Positions 1-5,786 of a stretch of 5,786 nucleotides of DNA are shown piece by piece. This stretch comes from an uncultured Flavobacteriaceae bacterium. GTDB taxonomy: Bacteria; Bacteroidota; Bacteroidia; Flavobacteriales; Flavobacteriaceae. A program made the translations under genes and the position numbers. The notes beneath the pieces are model-generated. The model saw nothing but the letters and a program-made list of their open reading frames with translations. It was not told where the DNA came from and ran no database searches. The stretch covers positions 1 through 5,786 of the forward strand of contig CALITN010000050.1 in assembly GCA_938041595.1 (NCBI GenBank), given 5' to 3'. Every line of letters begins with the position of its first letter. Position 1 is the first letter of the stretch.

Positions 1-532
1 ACCTATTGCCAAAGTGTTGAATGATAACTTTGAGATTGTTGAAGGTTTGATGACTACTGTTCACGCTACAACAGCAACTCAATTTACTGTTGACGGGCCG
101 TCTCGAAAGGATTTCAGAGGAGGAAGAAGTTCTCTATTAAACATTATGCCCGCTTCTACGGGAGCAGCCAAGGCAGTAACCAAAGTAATCCCTGCCCTCG
201 TTGGAAAACTCACGGGGATGGCATTCCGTGTACCAACGGCAAATGTTTCTGTGGTTGATTTAACAGTTCGTTTAGGGAAAAGTACTTCCTATGAAGCCAT
301 CAAAGCAGCGATGCAAGAAAATGCCAATGGAGCCATGAAAGGAATCCTTGGATATACAGAACAACCTCTTGTTTCTCAAGATTTCGTGGGAGATGCACGC
401 ACTTCTATTTTTGATGCTGGCGCGGGAATGGAGCTTAATGAAAACTTCTTTAAGATCATTTCTTGGTATGATAACGAATGCGGTTATTCCAACAAGCTTT
501 TGGATTTGGCCAAGCACGTGAATCAACTATAA
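1..532 (+). CDS. gap: Type I glyceraldehyde-3-phosphate dehydrogenase, C-terminal half (5' end outside window)
   Basis: This cytoplasmic glycolytic enzyme oxidises glyceraldehyde 3-phosphate to 1,3-bisphosphoglycerate with NAD+ and phosphate. The window enters the reading frame at base 2, so the N-terminal NAD-binding half and the catalytic Cys lie upstream. The 176 visible residues match the length from Pro156 to the end of E. coli GapA, so the C-terminus is complete. Visible hallmarks are the catalytic His in TTVHATT (bases 62-64), VDGPS, the phosphate-site stretch STGAAKAV, the substrate-binding Arg in MAFRVPT, VVDLTVRL, and the terminal SWYDNECGYS. The family's usual QKTVDGPS reads QFTVDGPS here and the usual KDWRGGR reads KDFRGGR; both are mild changes. 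Its stop lies 8 bases before the sugar kinase start, so the two are probably co-transcribed. The promoter is outside the window. Family assignment is certain; whether the cell has other GAPDH copies cannot be seen. Confidence 0.97.
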   Translation, partial: PIAKVLNDNFEIVEGLMTTVHATTATQFTVDGPSRKDFRGGRSSLLNIMPASTGAAKAVTKVIPALVGKLTGMAFRVPTANVSVVDLTVRLGKSTSYEAIKAAMQENANGAMKGILGYTEQPLVSQDFVGDARTSIFDAGAGMELNENFFKIISWYDNECGYSNKLLDLAKHVNQL

Positions 533-540
533 TTTAACGT

Positions 541-1410
541 ATGATATTGGTTGTTGATAGTGGCTCCACCAAAACGGATTGGTTCGCCATCGCATCTACG
601 GGGGAAGTTTTGTTTTCGACCCAAACTCTCGGGCTGAATCCGCAAGTGCTATCCAGTGAGATTTTAACAGAACGAATCATCAATAACTTTGAGTTGTCTC
701 AAAATCGTGAGGCAATCACTCATTTGTATTTCTATGGTGCTGGTTGCGGGATCAAAAGCCCGCAACAACGCATCATTAAGGTGTTTGAAAAGATTTTTGT
801 AAATGCAGAACTCTCTGTTAAAGAAGACACCTATGCAGCGGTTTATGCCACAGTAAAAAAAGATACCCCTGCGATTGTATGCATTTTAGGTACGGGTTCT
901 AACTGCACCTATTTTGATGGAAATGATATTGAGCAGCGTGTTATTTCATTGGGATATGTCTTGATGGACGAAGCCAGTGGGAATTTTTACGGTAAACAAT
1001 TGATTCGAAGTTATTATTTCAACGAAATGCCAGAGGAACTCCGCAAGTCATTTGAGGAATCTTTTGATTTGGAAGCAGACATTGTCAAAGAAAATATTTA
1101 CCGCAAGGAAAATCCCAATACCTATTTGGCAACTTTCGCAAGGTTTATGATTGAACATAAATCCCATCCTTTGATGAACAAAATCATCAAAGGTGGTTTG
1201 CGACGTTTTATCGAACATCAAATACTCCAGTTCGAAGACTCTAAGCAAGTACCGATTCATTTTGTAGGGTCTATTTCACATTTTCTCCATGAAGAAATTG
1301 AAGAAATCATAACCACAGAATACGGGCTTAGCATGGGCGAAGTCGTCAAGCGTCCTATTGATGGACTCGTGAAATTTCACCAAAAACAACTCAATTCATC
1401 AATCTCCTAA
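541..1410 (+). CDS. BadF/BadG/BcrA/BcrD-family sugar kinase, probable N-acetylglucosamine kinase
   Basis: This is a 289-residue ASKHA-fold ATPase, probably a cytoplasmic kinase that turns GlcNAc (or glucosamine) plus ATP into the 6-phosphate for amino-sugar or peptidoglycan recycling. The phosphate-1 loop is DSGSTKTDW at residues 6-14. A candidate catalytic Asp is D96 in KEDTYAA. The phosphate-2 loop is ILGTGSN at 115-121, a GYVLMDEASGNFYGK motif lies at 138-152, and the adenosine-region motif FVGSISH is at 241-247. Relatives usually have GDEGSG where this protein has MDEASG, so the substrate is less certain than the fold. The length is normal for the short bacterial kinases. The ATG at 541 places DSGST at the extreme N-terminus, as expected. 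It follows gap by 8 bases, which suggests one operon and a link to hexose metabolism. A glucosamine kinase or another BadF-type ATPase remains possible. Confidence 0.88.
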   Translation: MILVVDSGSTKTDWFAIASTGEVLFSTQTLGLNPQVLSSEILTERIINNFELSQNREAITHLYFYGAGCGIKSPQQRIIKVFEKIFVNAELSVKEDTYAAVYATVKKDTPAIVCILGTGSNCTYFDGNDIEQRVISLGYVLMDEASGNFYGKQLIRSYYFNEMPEELRKSFEESFDLEADIVKENIYRKENPNTYLATFARFMIEHKSHPLMNKIIKGGLRRFIEHQILQFEDSKQVPIHFVGSISHFLHEEIEEIITTEYGLSMGEVVKRPIDGLVKFHQKQLNSSIS

Positions 1411-1427
1411 GAGGTTTTATTGAATTG
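1392..1427. terminator. Putative bidirectional terminator between convergent kinase and ridA genes
   Basis: A two-part inverted repeat covers the meeting 3' ends. The outer arms CAATTCA (1392-1398) and TGAATTG (1421-1427) pair perfectly over 7 bp. The inner arms AATCTC (1401-1406) and GAGGTT (1411-1416) form a 6-bp stem with one G-U pair on the plus strand and a 4-base CTAA loop. The kinase stop codon sits in that loop, and the ridA stop codon (1417-1419) sits in the internal bulge. On the plus strand the inner stem is followed by TTTTAT, a short U-rich tail. On the minus strand a T-rich stretch follows only after the outer arm. Termination is inferred from structure; the stems are AT-rich and modest. 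Confidence 0.5.
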
Positions 1428-1797
1428 CGATCATGCTGATCTCTACCCGGACATTCTTGGGTAGTGTTCGCACCGCTACGGTTTCTCTTGCAGGGGCTAG
1501 GGCTTCATCAAAATAACGACCGTAGACTTCATTGACAATGGCAAAATGCGCCATGTCATCAAGAAAAATAGTGGATTTCACTACATGTTCAAAATCCATA
1601 TTAGCAGCTTCTAGAACAGCCGCTAGATTTTTCATGACCTGTTCTGTTTCGGCAGCAATACTCTCTGAAACCCATTCCATAGTGCTAGGTTCAAAACCAA
1701 TTTGACCACTTATAAATAGGGTGTCTCCAGACTTAATGGCTTGATTGTATGGACCAATAGGTGCAGGAGCGTTTTTTGTATTAATGATTGTTTTCAT
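1417..1797 (-). CDS. ridA: RidA family reactive intermediate/imine deaminase
   Basis: This 126-residue protein belongs to the RidA (YjgF/YER057c/UK114) family, normally a cytoplasmic homotrimer. It hydrolyses 2-aminoacrylate and related enamines/imines released by PLP enzymes, protecting those enzymes from damage. Length and motifs are canonical: APIGPYNQA near residues 12-20, LFISGQIG at 27-34, and the signature PARETVAVRTLPKNVRVEI at 102-120. The substrate-carboxylate-binding Arg (R104) and the Glu of VEI (E119) are both present. The Cys two residues after the active-site Arg in E. coli RidA is Thr here. The ATG start gives the standard N-terminus. It lies 107 bases downstream of lptD on the same strand. 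I see no clear promoter in that gap, so read-through from lptD is possible. Its 3' end faces the sugar kinase with a 6-base gap. Confidence 0.95.
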   Translation of the reverse strand: MKTIINTKNAPAPIGPYNQAIKSGDTLFISGQIGFEPSTMEWVSESIAAETEQVMKNLAAVLEAANMDFEHVVKSTIFLDDMAHFAIVNEVYGRYFDEALAPARETVAVRTLPKNVRVEISMIAIQ

Positions 1798-1904
1798 CTG
1801 TAAAAAGTATAAAAGCGTTTGATGTATGATTATTTTGATTGGTGTTGGTTCTTGTGGCTAACCAATGGGAATCGAGATAAGGCTAAAGTAGTAAAAGTAG
1901 GCTA
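1798..1904. other. lptD-ridA intergenic gap with alternative small hairpins
   Basis: This 107-base spacer contains no gene. It holds two mutually exclusive 6-bp inverted repeats that share one right arm: ATTGGT (1838-1843) can pair with ACCAAT (1861-1866), or TTGGTT (1845-1850) with AACCAA (1860-1865). Neither is followed by a T-run on the minus strand, so neither looks like a standard terminator for lptD. No TAnnTTTG box with a spaced TTG was found on the minus strand. The bases before the ridA ATG are AT-rich and lack a Shine-Dalgarno motif, which is usual in this phylum. Confidence 0.35.
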
Positions 1905-4523
1905 TTAGAGAGTGCGATAGGGCTCGCTATTTTTCTCATATTTAATATCGCTCAGCAGTCCTGATTTAATCCCAATAAAGAAATTCCAAGAAGCCCTTTG
2001 ACTAAAGGGAATCCAACTAAAGTTCATTTGCCAACTGTCCAAGTCTCGGTCAAATCGAAATTGAGTGTAGGTAAAGCCTTCTTGCTTGAAGTCATAGCCC
2101 GAAGAAATCCCTACTTTCCATTTGGGGGTTAGATCAATATTCCCAGAGAACATTAAGGAGTTGGTAGAAATATCTCGCTGTCCAATGTTATTGTTATAGG
2201 TCAGGGAATAAGCAAACTTAAGGTTCCAAGGAATTTTGGTTTGATAGGGTGGGTATTGGGGAGCGGGTTCTTCGTCGCCTTTACTTTGATTATTTTGCTT
2301 GTTGTAGAAATTGGCCGACCGTCCAAATAAATCATCATCACGGCCACCACTTGATGTGATTTCGGTATTTTCTTCTTTTTCTTCTTTCTTGTTTCCGTTT
2401 CGTTTGAAAGTGTTGTTGTTAATACTGTAATTCATATTTACATTGGCACTGGTCAATCGAGCAAGCCCTCCACCGTTGGCAATGTGATACATTCCAATTC
2501 GTTGATTTTGACTATTGAGCGCGTAAGGGTCAAAAGTAGCTCCAAAGTTAATACTCATTTTATCCTTCAATAAGCTCAAGCCCGAGCTCATTCGTATCGG
2601 CGCCATATTGAGGGAATCGGCTGCGATGTTATAACTAGTCGTAAGGTTTAGGTTGTTCAAGAGCTTGACTTTCTTCAATTCTTTTTTTGTCGTATCTCTA
2701 TCAATAACCTTCGCCTCAAAATTATTACTAAGACTCAACCCAATACTACTGGCAAAGTTTTTTCCTGGAGTGCCATAAAGACTCCCTTCAAAACGTGTAT
2801 ATTCTCGTGTATTTCCGTCAGCATCAATGATGTATTCATCATAATAACGTTCAAAACTGGGTCTATTCGAATAGGTTATCGATGGGCGAATGGTATGCCG
2901 AATCGATTGGACACGACTTTTCTCTTTAAAATTAAAAGTACCATAAATGGTAGTACCGAAACTGGTACTAAAACTATACTCTCGAAAAGCACCAAATTTA
3001 GAAATGGTGTCCTTGACAGCGGCTCCCAAGATTGGATCAAAATCATTGTAACGAATAACCCTAGGTGTCCAAATTTCACTATAGTTGGCACTGGTTGAAA
3101 CACTGATGTACTTGAGTAACTTAAAGTTGGTTGATAGGGGAATGGTATGACGCATTCCAGAGCGTGCCTTTTCAAACATTCCGGCTTTAAATAATTCGTC
3201 TTCTTTGGCAATAATACGTTGCTCTGCTTGGGTGGAATATTGAAAATTGATATTTTGAATAAATCCCTTTTTAGGCCCGTTTTTAGGGGCAAAGGGGAAA
3301 ATTCGGTCCAAGTTAGCTTGCAAAGTGGGGAGGGTCAAATTAACCTCTTTAGTTTGAGAGTTTTGGGAGAGTCCCGTAGTTAATGACAGATTTACCCGTG
3401 GGGTTTCGGGAAAGGTTTTTGAATATGAAATGGAGGAACTAAGATTATTGTTGAGGAAGTTGGGCGAGTTCAGTTGGTTGATGGACTGTTGATAGTAATC
3501 ACTACTTCCATAATTTACAGAGGCTGAAAAAGTAGAATTAGGACTTGATTTGGGATCTTTGCTATGGGACCATCGTAGGTTGGACACCGTGGACTTGGAA
3601 TAACCAGGCAACCCGCGTTCCCCCGAGATTAAATTTTCATAGCGAAAACTCAGGTTTCCATTGTATTTATAACGCCTTCTATAATTGGTGTCAAAGCGCA
3701 TTCCATAGCTTCCATTGGTAAAGTAATCACCTGTAACAGCCAAATTAAAGTACTCCGAAAGATTAAAATAATACCCTCCATTTTGAATAGCGTACCCACG
3801 GTTATTATTTTCACTAATGGAAGGAAATAAAAAACCAGAAGTCAATTCTTGATTGGATGGGAAATACGAAAAAGGAAGCCCAATCGGGGTGGGGACATTG
3901 GAAATAAACATATTGGTCATTCCGGTGACAATTTTTCCTCCCGGGATCAGCTTGGCCTTTCTGGCTTTAAAATAGTAATCGGCAGATTCTAAGTCCCCGG
4001 CAGTGGTGAGTTTTGCATTGCTCAGATAGAAGACAGAATCATTTTCTTTTTTGGTATATTCTGAAAAAACATTCATCCCAGATTGAGCTGTTTTGGAATT
4101 CCAAATGAGCGCTTTTTGGCTTTCAAAATTATAGCGGATAGAGTCGGGATTGACTTCATTGGGACCTTGTTTGAAGTAAGGGAACTGACTTAAATTTCCC
4201 AAACTGTCTTCAATGCGACCGGCATAAACATCTTTGGTTCTATAATCCAAAACAATGAGTCCTGCCCGAAGGGTGATGTCTTGGTAGTAAAGTTCAGCTT
4301 CATCAATCAGATATAGTTTGTTTTCACGTCGATCGATGTTAACCTTTTGTTTGGCTGTGTAACGAACCTTGTCCAGCAGTAGGGGCTCTTTGTCAAGACT
4401 GTCCACGGATTTTTCTGTTGCCAGGGGAGTATCTACATTTTTAGTAGGCGTTTGTTGACTCCATAGTATTCCGGAGCAAAAAACTATTAACAGTTCAAGT
4501 GTATAAAAAGACTTTGTGCGCAA
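1905..4523 (-). CDS. lptD: LPS assembly outer-membrane protein LptD (Bacteroidota type)
   Basis: This 872-residue outer-membrane protein forms the translocon that, with LptE-type partners, places lipopolysaccharide in the outer leaflet. Residues 1-22 look like a signal peptide (hydrophobic LELLIVFCSGIL, probable cleavage before QQTPTK). Residues about 50-210 form the periplasmic OstA/LptA-like jellyroll, with repeats such as 'AELYYQDITLRAGLIVLDY' and the boundary motif VPTPIGLPFSYFP at 210-222. The remainder is a large β-barrel of alternating aromatic/polar strands. Residues about 702-765 form a long charged loop containing RDDDLFG, and the barrel closes near WNFFIGIKSGLL. The start is TTG: an in-frame stop lies at 4572-4574, no ATG or GTG occurs between it and the TTG, and the first internal Met is residue 150. 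The only Cys is C16, inside the signal peptide. It is divergent from the amidase with a short shared control region; I found no convincing promoter for lptD itself. Confidence 0.93.
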   Translation of the reverse strand: MRTKSFYTLELLIVFCSGILWSQQTPTKNVDTPLATEKSVDSLDKEPLLLDKVRYTAKQKVNIDRRENKLYLIDEAELYYQDITLRAGLIVLDYRTKDVYAGRIEDSLGNLSQFPYFKQGPNEVNPDSIRYNFESQKALIWNSKTAQSGMNVFSEYTKKENDSVFYLSNAKLTTAGDLESADYYFKARKAKLIPGGKIVTGMTNMFISNVPTPIGLPFSYFPSNQELTSGFLFPSISENNNRGYAIQNGGYYFNLSEYFNLAVTGDYFTNGSYGMRFDTNYRRRYKYNGNLSFRYENLISGERGLPGYSKSTVSNLRWSHSKDPKSSPNSTFSASVNYGSSDYYQQSINQLNSPNFLNNNLSSSISYSKTFPETPRVNLSLTTGLSQNSQTKEVNLTLPTLQANLDRIFPFAPKNGPKKGFIQNINFQYSTQAEQRIIAKEDELFKAGMFEKARSGMRHTIPLSTNFKLLKYISVSTSANYSEIWTPRVIRYNDFDPILGAAVKDTISKFGAFREYSFSTSFGTTIYGTFNFKEKSRVQSIRHTIRPSITYSNRPSFERYYDEYIIDADGNTREYTRFEGSLYGTPGKNFASSIGLSLSNNFEAKVIDRDTTKKELKKVKLLNNLNLTTSYNIAADSLNMAPIRMSSGLSLLKDKMSINFGATFDPYALNSQNQRIGMYHIANGGGLARLTSANVNMNYSINNNTFKRNGNKKEEKEENTEITSSGGRDDDLFGRSANFYNKQNNQSKGDEEPAPQYPPYQTKIPWNLKFAYSLTYNNNIGQRDISTNSLMFSGNIDLTPKWKVGISSGYDFKQEGFTYTQFRFDRDLDSWQMNFSWIPFSQRASWNFFIGIKSGLLSDIKYEKNSEPYRTL

Positions 4524-4543
4524 GACGAATAATCCTAAATTTG
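4513..4543 (+). promoter_or_regulatory. Bacteroidota-type promoter for the amidase gene
   Basis: A TTTG box at 4513-4516 and TAAATTTG at 4536-4543 are separated by exactly 19 bases. This matches the phylum's -33/-7 consensus (TTTG ... TAnnTTTG). Transcription would begin about 4547-4550, leaving a leader of roughly 25 bases to the ATG at 4575. The -33 box lies inside the first codons of the divergent lptD gene, so polymerase binding here could compete with lptD expression. Confidence 0.72.
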
Positions 4544-4574
4544 TTGGGCATGGACTTTGAATCGCGCTAAATTA

Positions 4575-5714
4575 ATGATAATTTACCTACTTAGATTGAA
4601 TTTCAACCGGATTGCGAAATATTTAAGAGTTCTCACGCACTTATTTTTGCTTTGCGTCCTTTTTTGTGGCGTGGGTGGACAATTCCTACAGGCACAAGAC
4701 CCCTTTGTTGTGGTTTTGGATGCGGGACATGGAGGCAAAGACCCTGGGAATAGTGGTTTTAGAAATAAATATCAGGAAAAGAAAATCGTATTAAACATCA
4801 CTCTGGCGATCGGTAAAAAATTAGAATCACAGCCCGGTATCAAAGTGATCTACACTCGAAAGACAGATGTTTTTATCGATCTGATTGAACGTGCTGAAAT
4901 TGCCAACAAAGTAGATGCCGATTTATTTGTTTCCGTGCACTGCGATGCCCACACTTCACAGGCTTATGGAGCAGGCACCTTTGTCCTAGGACTGCATGCC
5001 AACCAGCGTAATTTTGAAGTTGCCAAACGAGAAAATTCGGTAATCTATTACGAGGAAAATTTTGAAAAAAAATACGATGGATTTGACCCCAACAACCCAG
5101 AGTCTGTCATCGGCCTTACGTTAATGCAGGAAACCTATTTAGATCAGAGTATAGTGGCGGCCGATAAGATCCAAAAGCGGTTTGTGAAAAACTTGAAGCG
5201 TAAAGACCGAACGGTTAAGCAAGCAGGCTTTATTGTTCTAAAGTATAGTTATATGCCCAGTGTACTGGTGGAGACGGGCTTTTTGACCAATACCAAAGAA
5301 GGGGCCTATTTGAATTCATCTAAGGGACAGAAGGAGATGGCTGCAACGATTGCCGATGCAATTATCGACTATAAAAACACCATGCAAAAGAGTGTCGCAA
5401 CTAAAGCGGCCTCGTCTGAACAATCCCCCCAACCAGCCAAAGCATCCTCTTCGGCACAAGCCGAATTTAGAGTTCAAATTGCGGCAAGTAAAAATGCGTT
5501 GGATCCTAAACCGTATAATTTCAAAGGTTTGTCTCCTATCTACAGAGAACGAGCGGGAGATATATATCGCTATTATTATGGAAAAACAACCGATTATAAC
5601 AAGGCAAAAAAGTGGTTGCGTGGAGCCAAAAGAAAAGGATATAAAAGTGCATTTGTGGCTGCTTTTTTAGAGGGCAAAAAAATCCCGCTAGCCACGGCTT
5701 TGAAGAAAAAATAA
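4575..5714 (+). CDS. N-acetylmuramoyl-L-alanine amidase with C-terminal SPOR-like domain
   Basis: This exported zinc amidase (Amidase_3 family) cleaves the bond between MurNAc and L-Ala of the peptidoglycan stem, typically for daughter-cell separation. Residue numbers here count from a possible TTG at 4557; subtract 6 for the ATG at 4575. A signal peptide ends near FLQAQ (about 47). The catalytic domain spans about 49-275, with zinc ligands H58 in DAGHGG, E74 in YQEKK and H128 in VHCDAH, and the catalytic Glu E239 in LVETGFLTN. A helical insert at about 148-222 resembles the regulatory insert of AmiB/AmiC-type enzymes. An Ala/Ser/Pro-rich linker (about 280-300) leads to a SPOR-like domain (303-385) beginning FRVQIAAS, likely a wall-binding module. 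The start is uncertain: TTG 4557 would be nearly leaderless from the predicted promoter, while ATG 4575 or TTG 4596 both keep the signal peptide. The MCE-like gene follows after 50 bases. Confidence 0.93.
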   Translation: MIIYLLRLNFNRIAKYLRVLTHLFLLCVLFCGVGGQFLQAQDPFVVVLDAGHGGKDPGNSGFRNKYQEKKIVLNITLAIGKKLESQPGIKVIYTRKTDVFIDLIERAEIANKVDADLFVSVHCDAHTSQAYGAGTFVLGLHANQRNFEVAKRENSVIYYEENFEKKYDGFDPNNPESVIGLTLMQETYLDQSIVAADKIQKRFVKNLKRKDRTVKQAGFIVLKYSYMPSVLVETGFLTNTKEGAYLNSSKGQKEMAATIADAIIDYKNTMQKSVATKAASSEQSPQPAKASSSAQAEFRVQIAASKNALDPKPYNFKGLSPIYRERAGDIYRYYYGKTTDYNKAKKWLRGAKRKGYKSAFVAAFLEGKKIPLATALKKK

Positions 5715-5731
5715 ATAGATTACGACCCCAA

Positions 5732-5747
5732 TAATTTTGTACATTTG
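5732..5747 (+). promoter_or_regulatory. Possible -7 boxes ahead of the edge gene
   Basis: Two adjacent matches to TAnnTTTG occur: TAATTTTG (5732-5739) and TACATTTG (5740-5747), 18-33 bases before the TTG start at 5765. No TTG lies at the usual distance upstream; the nearest TTTG, at 5699-5702, is 29 bases before the first box. A separate promoter for the downstream gene is therefore possible but weak, and read-through from the amidase gene is equally likely. Confidence 0.35.
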
Positions 5748-5764
5748 AAGATACAATTTTCGAT

Positions 5765-5786
5765 TTGAAACTATCCAAAGAAATTA
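5765..5786 (+). CDS. Start of probable MCE/MlaD-family lipid transport protein (3' end outside window)
   Basis: Only seven codons are visible, starting TTG and reading M-K-L-S-K-E-I. From memory, this N-terminus is typical of flavobacterial MCE-domain (MlaD-like) proteins, which commonly follow an N-acetylmuramoyl-L-alanine amidase gene in this family. Those proteins sit in the inner membrane with the MCE domain in the periplasm and help move phospholipids between membranes. No ATG or GTG lies in this frame in the gap after the amidase stop. The call rests on seven residues plus gene order, so it is an inference. Confidence 0.5.

Noticed and set aside
272..526. 84-residue minus-strand open frame inside gap
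   Set aside because: It is antisense to the conserved GAPDH coding sequence; codon constraint there explains the lack of stops.
2876..3292. 138-residue open frame on the minus strand within lptD
   Set aside because: It lies in another frame of the same strand as lptD, shows no recognisable domain, and the lptD frame gives a complete family-typical protein across it.
4495..4551. 18-codon minus-strand frame starting ATG at 4551 and overlapping the lptD start, a possible coupled leader peptide
   Set aside because: It is the only ATG near the lptD start, but the peptide has no leader features such as repeated codons, and no attenuator-like hairpins were seen. Overlap by chance is the simpler reading.
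4567..4574. TAATTTAG on the minus strand as a -7 box for lptD
   Set aside because: It has one mismatch to TAnnTTTG, and no TTG occurs at the proper distance; the nearest minus-strand TTG upstream is about 29 bases away.
5350..5670. 106-residue open frame on the plus strand at the amidase 3' end
   Set aside because: It is a shifted frame over the amidase linker and SPOR-like region, basic and low in complexity, with no known motif.
5536..5778. 80-residue open frame on the minus strand across the amidase end and the edge gene start
   Set aside because: It is antisense to a well-supported gene and an intergenic promoter-like region, with no family resemblance.
1..5786. CRISPR repeats, insertion sequences, tRNA genes, toxin-antitoxin or defence genes
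   Set aside because: No regularly spaced repeats, transposase frames, tRNA-like cloverleaf segments or defence-type domains were seen; coding density and gene content are those of core chromosome.

Overview
The window reads as an ordinary stretch of core chromosome from a member of the Bacteroidota, most likely the family Flavobacteriaceae. The reasons are the Bacteroidota-type promoter (TTTG, 19 bases, TAAATTTG), the lack of Shine-Dalgarno motifs in front of the genes, frequent TTG starts, and the proteins themselves: a long LptD of the Bacteroidota type with a 'DDLFG' loop, and an amidase ending in a SPOR-like domain. I see no mobile element, CRISPR array, tRNA, rRNA or sign of recent transfer.

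Layout. Bases 1-532 hold the C-terminal half of a type I glyceraldehyde-3-phosphate dehydrogenase, cut by the left edge. Eight bases later a BadF/BadG-type N-acetylglucosamine kinase (541-1410) follows on the same strand, probably in the same operon. It meets a RidA-family deaminase (1417-1797, minus strand) tail to tail. Only 6 bases separate the two stop codons, and a two-part inverted repeat (1392-1427) spans both gene ends and may terminate transcription both ways. A 107-base gap (1798-1904) separates ridA from lptD (1905-4523, minus strand), the outer-membrane LPS translocon. Divergent from lptD is an N-acetylmuramoyl-L-alanine amidase (about 4575-5714, plus strand), whose promoter overlaps the first codons of lptD. 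The window ends 22 bases into another plus-strand gene that starts with TTG at 5765. Its first residues and position suggest an MCE/MlaD-family lipid transport protein.

How the genes fit together. The left part is central carbon and amino-sugar metabolism: a glycolytic enzyme paired with a sugar kinase that would feed recovered GlcNAc into metabolism. The right part is cell-envelope construction: LPS insertion (LptD), septal or sidewall peptidoglycan cleavage (amidase) and probably phospholipid transport (MCE protein). RidA detoxifies reactive enamine and imine by-products and has no obvious mechanistic tie to its neighbour.

I did not find a convincing undescribed system. The items most worth checking are the shared convergent terminator, the lptD/amidase divergent control region with its start-codon questions, the cysteine-free mature LptD, and the putative autoinhibitory insert in the amidase.
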